Under the pieces are notes generated by a model that did no database searches, was not told where the DNA came from, and was given only the letters and a program-made list of their open reading frames with translations. 64,000 nt of DNA. Source: Sutterella megalosphaeroides. Its GTDB lineage: Bacteria; Pseudomonadota; Gammaproteobacteria; Burkholderiales; Burkholderiaceae_F. Shown here one piece after another: positions 1 to 8,168 of the stretch (its first letter is position 1; each line of letters opens with the position of its first letter). A program made the translations under genes and the position numbers. The stretch spans positions 1,002,001 to 1,066,000 of the forward strand of contig NZ_AP018786.1 in assembly GCF_003609995.1 (NCBI RefSeq), in the 5' to 3' direction.

Positions 1-1536
1 TCGGACCTCGAAGCGCGCACGGTCGTCTCGGACCGCCCCGACAATTTCGGCACGCAAATCGTTTTCGAGGGACTTCTCGCCGACGAAGACGTCCCCGCCG
101 ATCGGATGCGCTTCGTCTATACGGATTTTGTGCCGCCTTCGCCCCTCCTGCGCCTTGCGCGCGGGGAGGCGGATGCGGCCGTCGTGCCGACGTGCGAACT
201 CGAATGGGCGGTCGAGGCGGGGTTGCTCGTACGGTCGGACTTTCGGGTGCTCGACGAAACGACGCGCTTTTCGCGCTGCGCGCGCTCGAGCAAACTGTTC
301 CCGAGCGTCATTTTCGGGGCCTCCTCGTCGCTCGACGCCTCGGCGGCCCGCGCGCTCACGGTGGCGCTCCTCAAAGCGCCCGCGATGCCGACGGGCGCCT
401 CCTGGTCGATCGTGACCGACTTTTCCTCCGTCAAAGACCTCTATCGGCGCCTGAAGCGCGGCCCCTACGAGTACCTGCGCGCCGAGGCCGAGCCGAGTTT
501 CTGGGAGCGGCACCGCCAAACGATCCTTTGGGGCGGAGCCGCGCTTCTCGGCGTGTTTCTTTTCATCCTCGGCTACCTCGCGCACGTGCGCGCGCTCGTT
601 CGGCGCCGCACGCGGGAGCTCGAAGCCGTGATCCGGGAAAAGGACCGCACGGCCGCGCGCGAGCGGACGCTGCGGGAAAAGTTGGAACGCATGGAGCGCG
701 CGGGGATCGTCTCGGAACTCTCCTCCTTTTTCGCGCATGAAGTGCGTCAGCCCGTGGCGGCCGTGACGGCGTTCGCGGGCGCCTTGAAGCTCTACGCCAA
801 GGAGCACTTTCCCGACGACCGGCTCCTCACCCACACCTCGTCGCGCATCGTCGACGAAGCGGAGCGCGTCTCCGAAATCGTCGAGCGCGTGCGCGGATAC
901 GCCCGCGGGCGCCGTCACCCGAGCGAAGTGCGCGGAGCGATGTCGCTCGTTGACGAAGCGCTCGCGGGCTTTCGACTCTCGTCCGTCTCGAGCGGCCTCA
1001 CGGTCCACGTTTTTGCCGACGGGAATCCGACCGTGGAGGTGGAGCCCCTCGAAATGACGCTTGTCCTCCTGAACCTCCTCAAAAACGCCGCGACCGCCAT
1101 GCGTCGGTCCGATGCGACGACGCTCGCGGTGTCGGTCGGGACGGAATGCGAAGCGGAAGGTGAAGGTGAAGCGGACGGCGAAAGCGCCCCCGAAGGCCGA
1201 AGCCGAACGCAACCCGTTCGCGCGCGGGTCGTCTTTCGCGTCGCGGACTTCGGGCCCAAGGTGTCCGACGCCACGATTGCCGCCCTCCAGGCGGGCGAAG
1301 CGCCCGAAGCGCCCGAAACGGCCGAAACGGCCGGTTCGTCCGGATCGGGCTCGTCCGAGGGGCTCGGTCTCGGACTCATGCTCGTACGCACGGTCGTCGA
1401 AGCGCACGGGGGCGAATTGCGGTGGCGGCGCACCGAGCCCGAACGGGGACTCACCGTCGAAGTGCGTCTGCCCGCGCACGATCCGGAAGTCTCAACGTCA
1501 AATCACAGGGAGATCCGCAAATGTCTTCAATTCTGA
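1..1536 (+). CDS. TtrS-like sensor histidine kinase, 5' end outside the window
   Basis: The reading frame is open from base 1, so the ATG at 106 is internal and the gene starts upstream. The remaining part has the end of a PhnD-like periplasmic binding domain, one membrane helix (about 535-590), a coiled-coil region, an H-box at about 718-760 (FFAHEVRQPVAAV, His near 737) and an ATPase domain with NLLKNA and GLGLGLMLV. This is the TtrS layout: periplasmic ligand sensing followed by autophosphorylation. The ATPase domain carries two low-complexity acidic insertions (bases about 1145-1200 and 1295-1345) made of short codon repeats. The end overlaps the response regulator gene by 16 bases. The ligand is unknown; the DmsAB-like genes downstream suggest a sulfur- or nitrogen-oxide acceptor. 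Confidence 0.85.
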   Translation, partial: SDLEARTVVSDRPDNFGTQIVFEGLLADEDVPADRMRFVYTDFVPPSPLLRLARGEADAAVVPTCELEWAVEAGLLVRSDFRVLDETTRFSRCARSSKLFPSVIFGASSSLDASAARALTVALLKAPAMPTGASWSIVTDFSSVKDLYRRLKRGPYEYLRAEAEPSFWERHRQTILWGGAALLGVFLFILGYLAHVRALVRRRTRELEAVIREKDRTAARERTLREKLERMERAGIVSELSSFFAHEVRQPVAAVTAFAGALKLYAKEHFPDDRLLTHTSSRIVDEAERVSEIVERVRGYARGRRHPSEVRGAMSLVDEALAGFRLSSVSSGLTVHVFADGNPTVEVEPLEMTLVLLNLLKNAATAMRRSDATTLAVSVGTECEAEGEGEADGESAPEGRSRTQPVRARVVFRVADFGPKVSDATIAALQAGEAPEAPETAETAGSSGSGSSEGLGLGLMLVRTVVEAHGGELRWRRTEPERGLTVEVRLPAHDPEVSTSNHREIRKCLQF

Positions 1537-2219
1537 GAAGTTCCCGCGAGCCGCTCGTTCGCATCGTCGACGACGACGCGTCGCTTCGGGAAGCGTTGGG
1601 GCTCGTTCTCACCGTGGGGCGCCTCGACTGGACGGGTTACGAGAGCGCGGAAGCGTTTCTCGAGCGCGACGACCTGCGTCGACCGGGCGCGGTGGTCTTG
1701 GACCTTCGCATGACGGGAATGAGCGGCCTGGCGTGCCAGGCGAAGCTCGCCGAGCGCGCGAGCGACCTTCCCGTACTCTTTCTCACGGGGCACGGGGACG
1801 CTGCGGCAGCGGTGCGCGCCCTCAAAGCGGGTGCGGTCGACTTTCTGCAAAAGCCCGTCGAGGCCGAAAAGCTTCTTTCCGCCTGCAAGAGGCTTACCGC
1901 CTGGCACCTCGCGTTGCGCGCCGAAAACGAAGAGCGCGAACACGCCCGTACGCTCCTTGCAACGCTCACGCCCCGCGAGCGCGAAGCGGCCGAGTACACG
2001 GCCCGCGGTTGGCCCAACCGCACGATCGCCGAGGAAATGGGCGTGTCGGAACAAGCCGTGAAAATCCATCGCTCGAACATCTACCGCAAGCTCGGCGTCA
2101 AGGGGCCCGTCGACGTCGCCGAACTCATGCGTCGGGCCGATCCCGACCGGCGGGTCGCCGAAGCGGGCTTGAGGACGCTCTGCGTTCTCGCGGACGACGC
2201 GCCGCCCGAGAAGGGATGA
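1521..2219 (+). CDS. FixJ/TtrR-type response regulator
   Basis: This 232-residue protein has a receiver domain with acidic pocket D17-D19, phospho-acceptor D61 (LDLRMTG) and K111, followed by a LuxR-type HTH from about residue 148 (LTPRERE... VKIHRSNIYRKLG). The ATG at 1521 is preferred because GGGAG lies just before it and the protein then begins directly at the receiver; an in-frame ATG at 1422 would add an unrelated Arg-rich stretch. It overlaps the kinase gene and is probably its cognate partner. It likely activates the molybdoenzyme genes that follow. Confidence 0.85.
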   Translation: MSSILRSSREPLVRIVDDDASLREALGLVLTVGRLDWTGYESAEAFLERDDLRRPGAVVLDLRMTGMSGLACQAKLAERASDLPVLFLTGHGDAAAAVRALKAGAVDFLQKPVEAEKLLSACKRLTAWHLALRAENEEREHARTLLATLTPREREAAEYTARGWPNRTIAEEMGVSEQAVKIHRSNIYRKLGVKGPVDVAELMRRADPDRRVAEAGLRTLCVLADDAPPEKG

Positions 2220-2406
2220 GCTCGAGCGCCGGAAGGCGCCGACACTAAACCGACGTATAGGGTGCCCGTTTTTCCACGGCTCAGAATGCGGTTTCTCACT
2301 CACGAATTGCGAGAAACATCGAATCGGACCGGCGCCTCGGCACCCGTACGCACGAACGAACGTCGAACGGGCTTTGCGGCGAACGGTCCCAACGAAGGAG
2401 ACCCCC

Positions 2407-4818
2407 ATGAGAACCGTGCTCGAAACGACCCTGAATCGTCGGAGCTTTTTACGCATGACTCTTGAAGGCTTTGCCGCGGCGGGGCTTGCAGCTTCGCCCG
2501 TCGCCCGCGCCGTGACGGCCGCCGTCGAAGATCCCGAACTCTGTTTCTGGACGGCGTGCGTCATCAACTGCGGCAACCGCTGCCCGCTTCGCGTCTTTAC
2601 GAAAAACGGCCGCGTCATCCGCATCGAAACGGACAACACGATCAAGGACGGGTGCAAGCCGCGCCAGATCCGCGCGTGCCTGAAGGGTCGCGCCATGCGC
2701 GAACGCCTCTACTCGCCCGATCGTCTCAAGTACCCGATGAAGCGCGTGGGCGAACGCGGCGAAGGGAAGTTCGAACGCATCACCTGGGAAGAGGCCTACA
2801 AGACGGTCGCCGAGAAGCTCAAGTACACGGTTGAAACCTACGGGAACGAGTCGCTTTACTGGCAGTACTGCTCGGGCCAGCAGTCGCTCGTGAATTCCCG
2901 CCGCGCCTGGCAGCGTCTCATGAACCTCATGGGCGGGTACCTGCGCTATTACGGCTCCTACTCCTCGGCGCAGATTTCGGCCGCCTTCCCGATGACTTAC
3001 GGCAAGAAGGCCGCCTCGGGCATCGAAGAAATCGCCCGCGCGAAGCTCTACGTCGCCTTCGGGAACAACCCCTCGGTGACGCGCGGCTCGGGCGGGTCGA
3101 AAGGCTACCAGTTCCGTTGCGCCCTTGAAAAGGGCGGCGCGCGCACGATCGTGATCGACCCGTGCTACTCCGATACGGTGACGGGGAAGATCGATCAGTG
3201 GATTCCGATCCGCCCGGGGACGGACGCGGCGCTCGTCGAAGCGATTGCGTACGAGCTCATCCGCAACAACTGGGTCGATCAGGCGTTCCTCGACAAGTAT
3301 TGCGTCGGCTACGATGAAAAGACCCTCCCGAAGTCTGCGCCCGCGAAGTCCGACTACAAGTCTTACATCCTGGGCGAGGCCGACGGCGAACCCAAGACCC
3401 CCGAACGTGCCTCGCGCATCACGGGGATTCCGGTCGAAACGATCGTCGAACTCGCGCGTGAAATCGGCACGACCAAGCCCCTCTTCGTCGCGCAGGGCCT
3501 CGGCCCGCAGCGTCAGGCCAACGGCGAGCAGACCGCTCGCGCGATCGCGATGCTCCCGATTCTCACGGGGAACGTCGGCCTTCCGGGCACGTCGACCGGC
3601 ATGGAAGAAGACGGTACCAATTGGGAACCCGTTTATCTCCCCACGGGCGACAACAAGGTGAAGACCGCCATTCCGTGCTTCCTCTGGACGGAAGCGATTC
3701 AGCGCGGGCAAACGATGGACGCGGTGCACGACGGTCTGCGCGGCAAGGACGTGCTCGGTCACGACATCAAGATGATCGTCAACTCGGGCGGGAACGTCCT
3801 CATCAATCAGCACGCCGACAGCAACGGCACGGATGAAATCCTGCGCGACACGACGAAGTGCGAATTCATCGTCGTTTGCGACAACATGATGACCCCGTCG
3901 GCGCGCTACGCCGACATTCTGCTGCCCGACACGCTCGGTCCCGAAACGTACGACATCGTCGGCAACGGCGACTCCATGGGGGACCTTGCCTGCATGTACC
4001 CGATGCACAAGGCCGTCGACCCGCAGTGGGAACAGCGTCCCTCGTGGGAAATCTGCCGCGGCATCGCGCGCGAGTTGGGGCTCGAAGACGCCTACACCGA
4101 AGGGCGCGACCAGATGGGGTGGATCCGTTGGTGCTACGAAGAAACGCGCCGCGAGAATCCCGAACTCCCGCCCTTCGACGACTTCTGGGCGCAGGGCCCC
4201 AAGCAGCTCTTCAACGTGAAGTGGGAGCCCGTCATGTTCTCCGACTTCCGCAAGGACCCCGCGAAGCATCCGTTGGAGACTCCGTCGGGCAAGATCGAAA
4301 TCTATTCGGAACGTTTGGCCGACCTCGCCAAGACCTGGGTCCTTCCCGAAGGCGACGTGATTTCCGCGCTGCCGAAGTTCGTGCGCACCTGGGAGATGCC
4401 GGGCGACCCGCTTGCGGCCAAGTATCCGCTCCAGTGCGTCGGCATTCACATGCACGGTCGCACGCACTCGACCTTCCACAACCTCCCGTGGCTCCGTGAA
4501 GCGCATCCCGACCGCGTCACTCTGAACGAACTCGACGCGAAGGCCCGCGGCATTGCCGAAGGGGACCTCGTCGAAGTCTCGAACGATCGCGGCGTCGTCG
4601 AAATCCGCGCGCACGTCACGAAGCGCATCATGCCGGGCGTTTGCACGATCGCTCAGGGCGCGTGGTATCGACCCGTTGAAAAGAACGGTCGCCGCGTCGA
4701 CGTGGGCGGCAACATCAATACGCTCACGAGCCGTCGTCCGAGTCCTCTCGCCAAGGGGAACGCGCAGCACACCGTCCTCGTTGAGGTGCGCAAAATCGAT
4801 TCGACCGAGAACGCCTGA
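2407..4818 (+). CDS. dmsA: DmsA-type molybdopterin reductase, catalytic subunit
   Basis: The 803-residue protein starts at 2407 behind AAGGAG; an ATG at 2374 has no ribosome site. A twin-arginine leader (NRRSFLRMT) sends it folded to the periplasm. Cysteines C51, C55, C59 and C91 form an N-terminal Fe-S site with DmsA-like spacing. The loop YGSYSSAQ near 182-189 matches the DmsA serine region that ligates Mo. The C-terminal molydopterin-binding domain is present (GIHMHGRTHSTFHN, then TLTSRRPSPLAKGN). The family reduces DMSO, TMAO or related S/N-oxides with quinol electrons. The actual substrate cannot be read from sequence. The gene is followed 11 bases later by its Fe-S subunit. Confidence 0.85.
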   Translation: MRTVLETTLNRRSFLRMTLEGFAAAGLAASPVARAVTAAVEDPELCFWTACVINCGNRCPLRVFTKNGRVIRIETDNTIKDGCKPRQIRACLKGRAMRERLYSPDRLKYPMKRVGERGEGKFERITWEEAYKTVAEKLKYTVETYGNESLYWQYCSGQQSLVNSRRAWQRLMNLMGGYLRYYGSYSSAQISAAFPMTYGKKAASGIEEIARAKLYVAFGNNPSVTRGSGGSKGYQFRCALEKGGARTIVIDPCYSDTVTGKIDQWIPIRPGTDAALVEAIAYELIRNNWVDQAFLDKYCVGYDEKTLPKSAPAKSDYKSYILGEADGEPKTPERASRITGIPVETIVELAREIGTTKPLFVAQGLGPQRQANGEQTARAIAMLPILTGNVGLPGTSTGMEEDGTNWEPVYLPTGDNKVKTAIPCFLWTEAIQRGQTMDAVHDGLRGKDVLGHDIKMIVNSGGNVLINQHADSNGTDEILRDTTKCEFIVVCDNMMTPSARYADILLPDTLGPETYDIVGNGDSMGDLACMYPMHKAVDPQWEQRPSWEICRGIARELGLEDAYTEGRDQMGWIRWCYEETRRENPELPPFDDFWAQGPKQLFNVKWEPVMFSDFRKDPAKHPLETPSGKIEIYSERLADLAKTWVLPEGDVISALPKFVRTWEMPGDPLAAKYPLQCVGIHMHGRTHSTFHNLPWLREAHPDRVTLNELDAKARGIAEGDLVEVSNDRGVVEIRAHVTKRIMPGVCTIAQGAWYRPVEKNGRRVDVGGNINTLTSRRPSPLAKGNAQHTVLVEVRKIDSTENA

Positions 4819-4829
4819 AGGAGAGGAAC

Positions 4830-5408
4830 ATGAGTCAGCTGGGTTTTTACATCGATATTACGAAGTGCACGGGTTGCAAAACGTGCGTCGTCGCCTGCAA
4901 GGATAAGAACGACCTCGAACCCGGGCGCAATTTCCGGACGGTGCACGCCTACGAAGAAGGCTCCTGGCGCCAGGACCGCGCAACGGGCGCCTGGCACCAA
5001 GACGTGCTCGCCTACCACGTGCCCGTGTCCTGCAACCACTGCTCCGACCCCGCGTGCGTGAAGGTCTGCCCGACGAAGGCCCACCACAAGCGCGAGGACA
5101 ACGGTCTCGTTCTGATCGATCGCGAGAAGTGCATCGGTTGCGGCATGTGCGCGAAGGCCTGTCCCTACGGCGCGCCGGTGCTCGACAAGAAGGCGCGCAA
5201 GATGACGAAGTGCGACGCGTGCTTCGACCGTCTGCAAAAGGGTCTGCTTCCCGTCTGCGTCGAATCGTGCCCGCAGCGTGCGATCGAGTTCGGCGAGATC
5301 GAAGCGCTTCGCAAGAAGTACGGTGACCGCGCGACGATCGCGCCCCTGCCCGACGCCGCGAAGACCCGTCCGAACCTCGTGATTCGGGCGCCGAAGGGCC
5401 TCAAGTGA
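4830..5408 (+). CDS. dmsB: DmsB-type four-cluster ferredoxin subunit
   Basis: This 192-residue protein has four Cys-rich motifs of the DmsB/NrfC type: CTGCKTCVVACKDKN near the N terminus, CNHCSDPACVKVCP, CIGCGMCAKACPYG, and a C-terminal CDACFDR...CVESCP. It should carry four Fe-S clusters and pass electrons to the catalytic subunit. AAGGAG precedes the ATG. No DmsC/NrfD membrane-anchor gene follows; a terminator comes next. Either an anchor elsewhere is shared or another quinol donor is used. Confidence 0.88.
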   Translation: MSQLGFYIDITKCTGCKTCVVACKDKNDLEPGRNFRTVHAYEEGSWRQDRATGAWHQDVLAYHVPVSCNHCSDPACVKVCPTKAHHKREDNGLVLIDREKCIGCGMCAKACPYGAPVLDKKARKMTKCDACFDRLQKGLLPVCVESCPQRAIEFGEIEALRKKYGDRATIAPLPDAAKTRPNLVIRAPKGLK

Positions 5409-5496
5409 CGAACCCGCGGGGCGGGGTCGTCAAGTCCGATAAGGGCGGATACGATCCAACCCCGCGGGTACCGAAAGGTTTCCTGCTGAAAAAAAA

Positions 5497-5533
5497 GCGC
5501 GCCTCCGGCTTTCCGCCGGGGCGCGCTTTTTTT
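5497..5533. terminator. Bidirectional intrinsic terminator
   Basis: The stem GCGCGCC/GGCGCGC has an inner CCGG pairing and is flanked by A7 on the left and T7 on the right. It serves the DmsAB-like operon from one side and the minus-strand symporter from the other. Confidence 0.9.
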
Positions 5534-5553
5534 GTCACGGCGTGCGAGGCCGC

Positions 5554-6957
5554 TCAGTCCCAGAGCGAGACGCCCCGGCGCATCGCTTCCGGAATGCGCG
5601 TCTTCGAGAAAACGGGTTCCTCGGCTTCGGCCCGCCGGGCGCGGTAGTCGGCGAGAAGCGTCGTCACGACGCGTGAGAGTTTGAGAAGCGCCGTGACGTT
5701 CACAAGGACCATGAGACCCATGAAGAGGTCCGCGAGATTCCAGACGAGCCCGAGACTCATCTGCGCGCCGAGAAAGACCATCCCTACGACGGCCGCTCGG
5801 AACGCAAAGAGGAGCGTGCGGTTCTTCGTCACGACCCGCAGACTCATTTCCGAATAGAAGAAATTCCCGATCACGGACGTGAGCGCGAAAAAGAGCGCGA
5901 GCACGAAAACGGCCCAGCCGCCCGCGGGCCCGAAGGCGTCCGTCAGAATGCGGGTGACGAGCTCGATCCCGGTCAGGCCGGACGCGGCCGCCCCTTCGGG
6001 AAGGAGCACGATCATGGCCGTGGCGGTACAAACGAGAAGCGTGTCGACGTAGACGCCCGCCGCCTGCACGAGACCCTGCTCGACGGGGTGCGCGCATTCG
6101 GCGGCCGCGGCGGCGTTCGGAACTGTCCCCTGACCCGCTTCGTGCGAATAGAGCCCGCGGCGCACGCCCGTCATAATGACGAACCAGAGTCCCGCACCCG
6201 TCGCCGCCTCCGGCGTGAAGGCGGATTCGAAAATGAGACGAATCACGTCGGGGACGCGCTCGAGGTAAAGCGCCGTCATCCCGAGGGCAAGCGCCAGGTA
6301 GGCCGCCACCATGAAGGGCACGATCCGAGAGGCAAAGCCCGCGAGCCGCTTTGCGCCCGCGCGCACGACCCAGAGGGCGTAAAGCGCCAACAGAATCCCG
6401 CCCAGCCAACGGGGTGCGCCCGTCGTCGTTTCGAGCGCGATCGCCATGGTGTTCGAAAGCACGGAATTGAAAATGAGGCCGTCCGAAAGCGCCAAAAGGA
6501 GGGCGAAAGCACCCGCCCAAAAGACGGATCCCACGCCCTTGGCGATGTAGGCCGCGGGCCCTCCGGTGTAGCCCGAGCCGTTGGCGGCGCGTTCTTTGTA
6601 GAGTTGCGCGAGGGTGCTCTCGGCAAAGCCCGAAGCGGCGCCGACGAGAGCCGTCACCCACATCCAGAACACGGCCCCGGGGCCGCCCGTCGTGACGGCC
6701 AAGGCAATCCCCGCGATGTTTCCCACGCCCACGCGCGCGCCCGTCGAGACGCAGAAGGCTTCGAAGGGCGTCAAGCCGCTCGAAGCCGCACGCGTACGGC
6801 GCCCGAGAATGCGCACGAGGTCGCCGAGAAGCGACACCTGCACGAAGCGCGTTCGGAGCGTGAACCAGAGGCCCGCGCCGATCAGCAGAAACGCAAGGCC
6901 GTAATTCCAGAAAAAGGTGTTGAATTCGGTGAGAAGTCGGGTGAGATGTTCGTCCAT
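5554..6957 (-). CDS. Sodium:alanine/glycine symporter (AGCS family)
   Basis: This 467-residue protein has about ten hydrophobic segments and the AGCS signature around GARVGVGNIAGIALAVTTGG, with further family blocks AAYIAKGVGSVFWAG and YSHEAGQGTVPNAAAAAE. Members import alanine, glycine or similar small amino acids with Na+. ATG 6957 is used; a TTG at 6969 is an alternative and neither has a strong ribosome site. It lies 69 bases downstream of a LysR gene on the same strand and may be co-transcribed with it. Confidence 0.9.
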   Translation of the reverse strand: MDEHLTRLLTEFNTFFWNYGLAFLLIGAGLWFTLRTRFVQVSLLGDLVRILGRRTRAASSGLTPFEAFCVSTGARVGVGNIAGIALAVTTGGPGAVFWMWVTALVGAASGFAESTLAQLYKERAANGSGYTGGPAAYIAKGVGSVFWAGAFALLLALSDGLIFNSVLSNTMAIALETTTGAPRWLGGILLALYALWVVRAGAKRLAGFASRIVPFMVAAYLALALGMTALYLERVPDVIRLIFESAFTPEAATGAGLWFVIMTGVRRGLYSHEAGQGTVPNAAAAAECAHPVEQGLVQAAGVYVDTLLVCTATAMIVLLPEGAAASGLTGIELVTRILTDAFGPAGGWAVFVLALFFALTSVIGNFFYSEMSLRVVTKNRTLLFAFRAAVVGMVFLGAQMSLGLVWNLADLFMGLMVLVNVTALLKLSRVVTTLLADYRARRAEAEEPVFSKTRIPEAMRRGVSLWD

Positions 6958-7026
6958 GGGAGGGGCCAAAGAAAGAAAAAGCGATGCGACGGGCGTCGGG
7001 GGTTGTCGGGTGTCGGTTTCCGGAAC

Positions 7027-8016
7027 TTACGACGCGCTCGGGCTCCCGGAGGCGTCCGACGTCCCCGACATTCCGGAGCGTGCCCAGCCGCGGATCAATC
7101 GTCGCACCCACACGTGCAGGGGGTCGCGGTGGTGCATCTCGGTCCAGGCAAGGCACCCGTGCTGTCGTACGGGCGCTTGAAGTTCACGGGGAAGCGGCAT
7201 CCAGGCGAGTCCGTAGTAGGGGGCGATAGCCTCGGCGCCGCGCTTCGGCGTGATCATAAGAAAGTCCGACACGGAGAGGGCCGCGGCGAGGTCGATCGAG
7301 GAGCTGCTCGTTGCGGCAACGGGCTCCAACAACTCCGGATTTTCGCCCGCGAGCTGCCGGTCCCACGAGGCGTAGCGAAAGTCGGAACTTACCGACATCG
7401 CGAGCCGCCGGTAACTCAGAAAGTCGGCAAGTTCGGGCGCGCAACCGCCCGTTTTCAGGCGAAGCGGGTGCTCGTTGCGCAACAGGATCCCGAGTTGGAT
7501 ATCAAAGAGCGGCGTCGTATGAAAGGCGGGCGGAATCGATCGGTCCGTCACGACCGCAAGATCGATGCGCCCCGACTCGAGGTCCTCCCAGACGGAGCCC
7601 GTGCGGTGGTGGTGCTCGATCACGAGGTGCGGAGCCTCTTCGGCCGTGCGTGTGAGGAGGTAGGCCAAAAGGGACGACGTAATGAGCCCGCGCGAGGCGA
7701 TCCGGAACCGCCCGCGGGCCGCCTTCGGGTCGAATTTCGGAGGCGCGAAGAGCCGGTCCGTCTGCTCCAACGTACGGCGTAGCTCGGGGAGAATGCGCCT
7801 CAGCGCTTCCGTCGGCTTCAACCCCCGGGCGTGGGGCGTAAAGAGCGGATCGTCGAAGGCCGCGCGCAGCTTTTCGAGCGTGCGCGAAGCGGCCGAGAGA
7901 CTGAGACCGAGCACTTCCGCGGTGCGCGAGAGCTTCTGCGTTTCCGAAAGATGCAGGAGAAACCGCAGCTGGCCGCGGGTCACCGAATCGGCCGGATGAT
8001 TGTCGGGAGTGGTCAT
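7027..8016 (-). CDS. LysR-family regulator (LTTR 1)
   Basis: The protein has about 329 residues from the ATG at 8016 (an ATG at 8052 would give 341). The N-terminal winged HTH reads LHLSETQKLSRTAEVLGLS...SRTLEKLR, followed by a type 2 periplasmic-binding-like effector domain. Its C terminus ends in a W-T-E-M-HHRDPLHVWVR stretch. The same kind of ending (LLWHERTH...WVRS) occurs in the two other LysR proteins near 33 and 40 kb, so the three are paralogues, and each sits beside an assT gene. It lies downstream of AssT1, separated by a terminator, and upstream of the symporter. The effector is unknown. Confidence 0.85.
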   Translation of the reverse strand: MTTPDNHPADSVTRGQLRFLLHLSETQKLSRTAEVLGLSLSAASRTLEKLRAAFDDPLFTPHARGLKPTEALRRILPELRRTLEQTDRLFAPPKFDPKAARGRFRIASRGLITSSLLAYLLTRTAEEAPHLVIEHHHRTGSVWEDLESGRIDLAVVTDRSIPPAFHTTPLFDIQLGILLRNEHPLRLKTGGCAPELADFLSYRRLAMSVSSDFRYASWDRQLAGENPELLEPVAATSSSSIDLAAALSVSDFLMITPKRGAEAIAPYYGLAWMPLPRELQAPVRQHGCLAWTEMHHRDPLHVWVRRLIRGWARSGMSGTSDASGSPSAS

Positions 8017-8095
8017 GCGAGCGTAGGAGGCGGTTGAGGTCGTTTTTCGCATGATACGCGGGTTTGCGGGCGGGTTTGGGAAGAGCGCTTCGGCG

Positions 8096-8130
8096 AAAAA
8101 AAGAGGCGCCGCCCCGGCGGGCGGCGCCTC
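8096..8130 (-). terminator. Intrinsic terminator of assT1
   Basis: A ten-base stem GAGGCGCCGC/GCGGCGCCTC is followed on the minus strand by a U7 run. It lies about 40 bases after the AssT1 stop. Confidence 0.9.
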
Positions 8131-8168
8131 CCTGCTTGGCAGCCTTTCGGTTTTGGGAAAGTTAAGAC

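Noticed and set aside
2449-4770. A 773-codon minus-strand frame opposite the DmsA-like gene
   Set aside because: Composition typical of antisense translation; the sense frame has all Fe-S and cofactor motifs.
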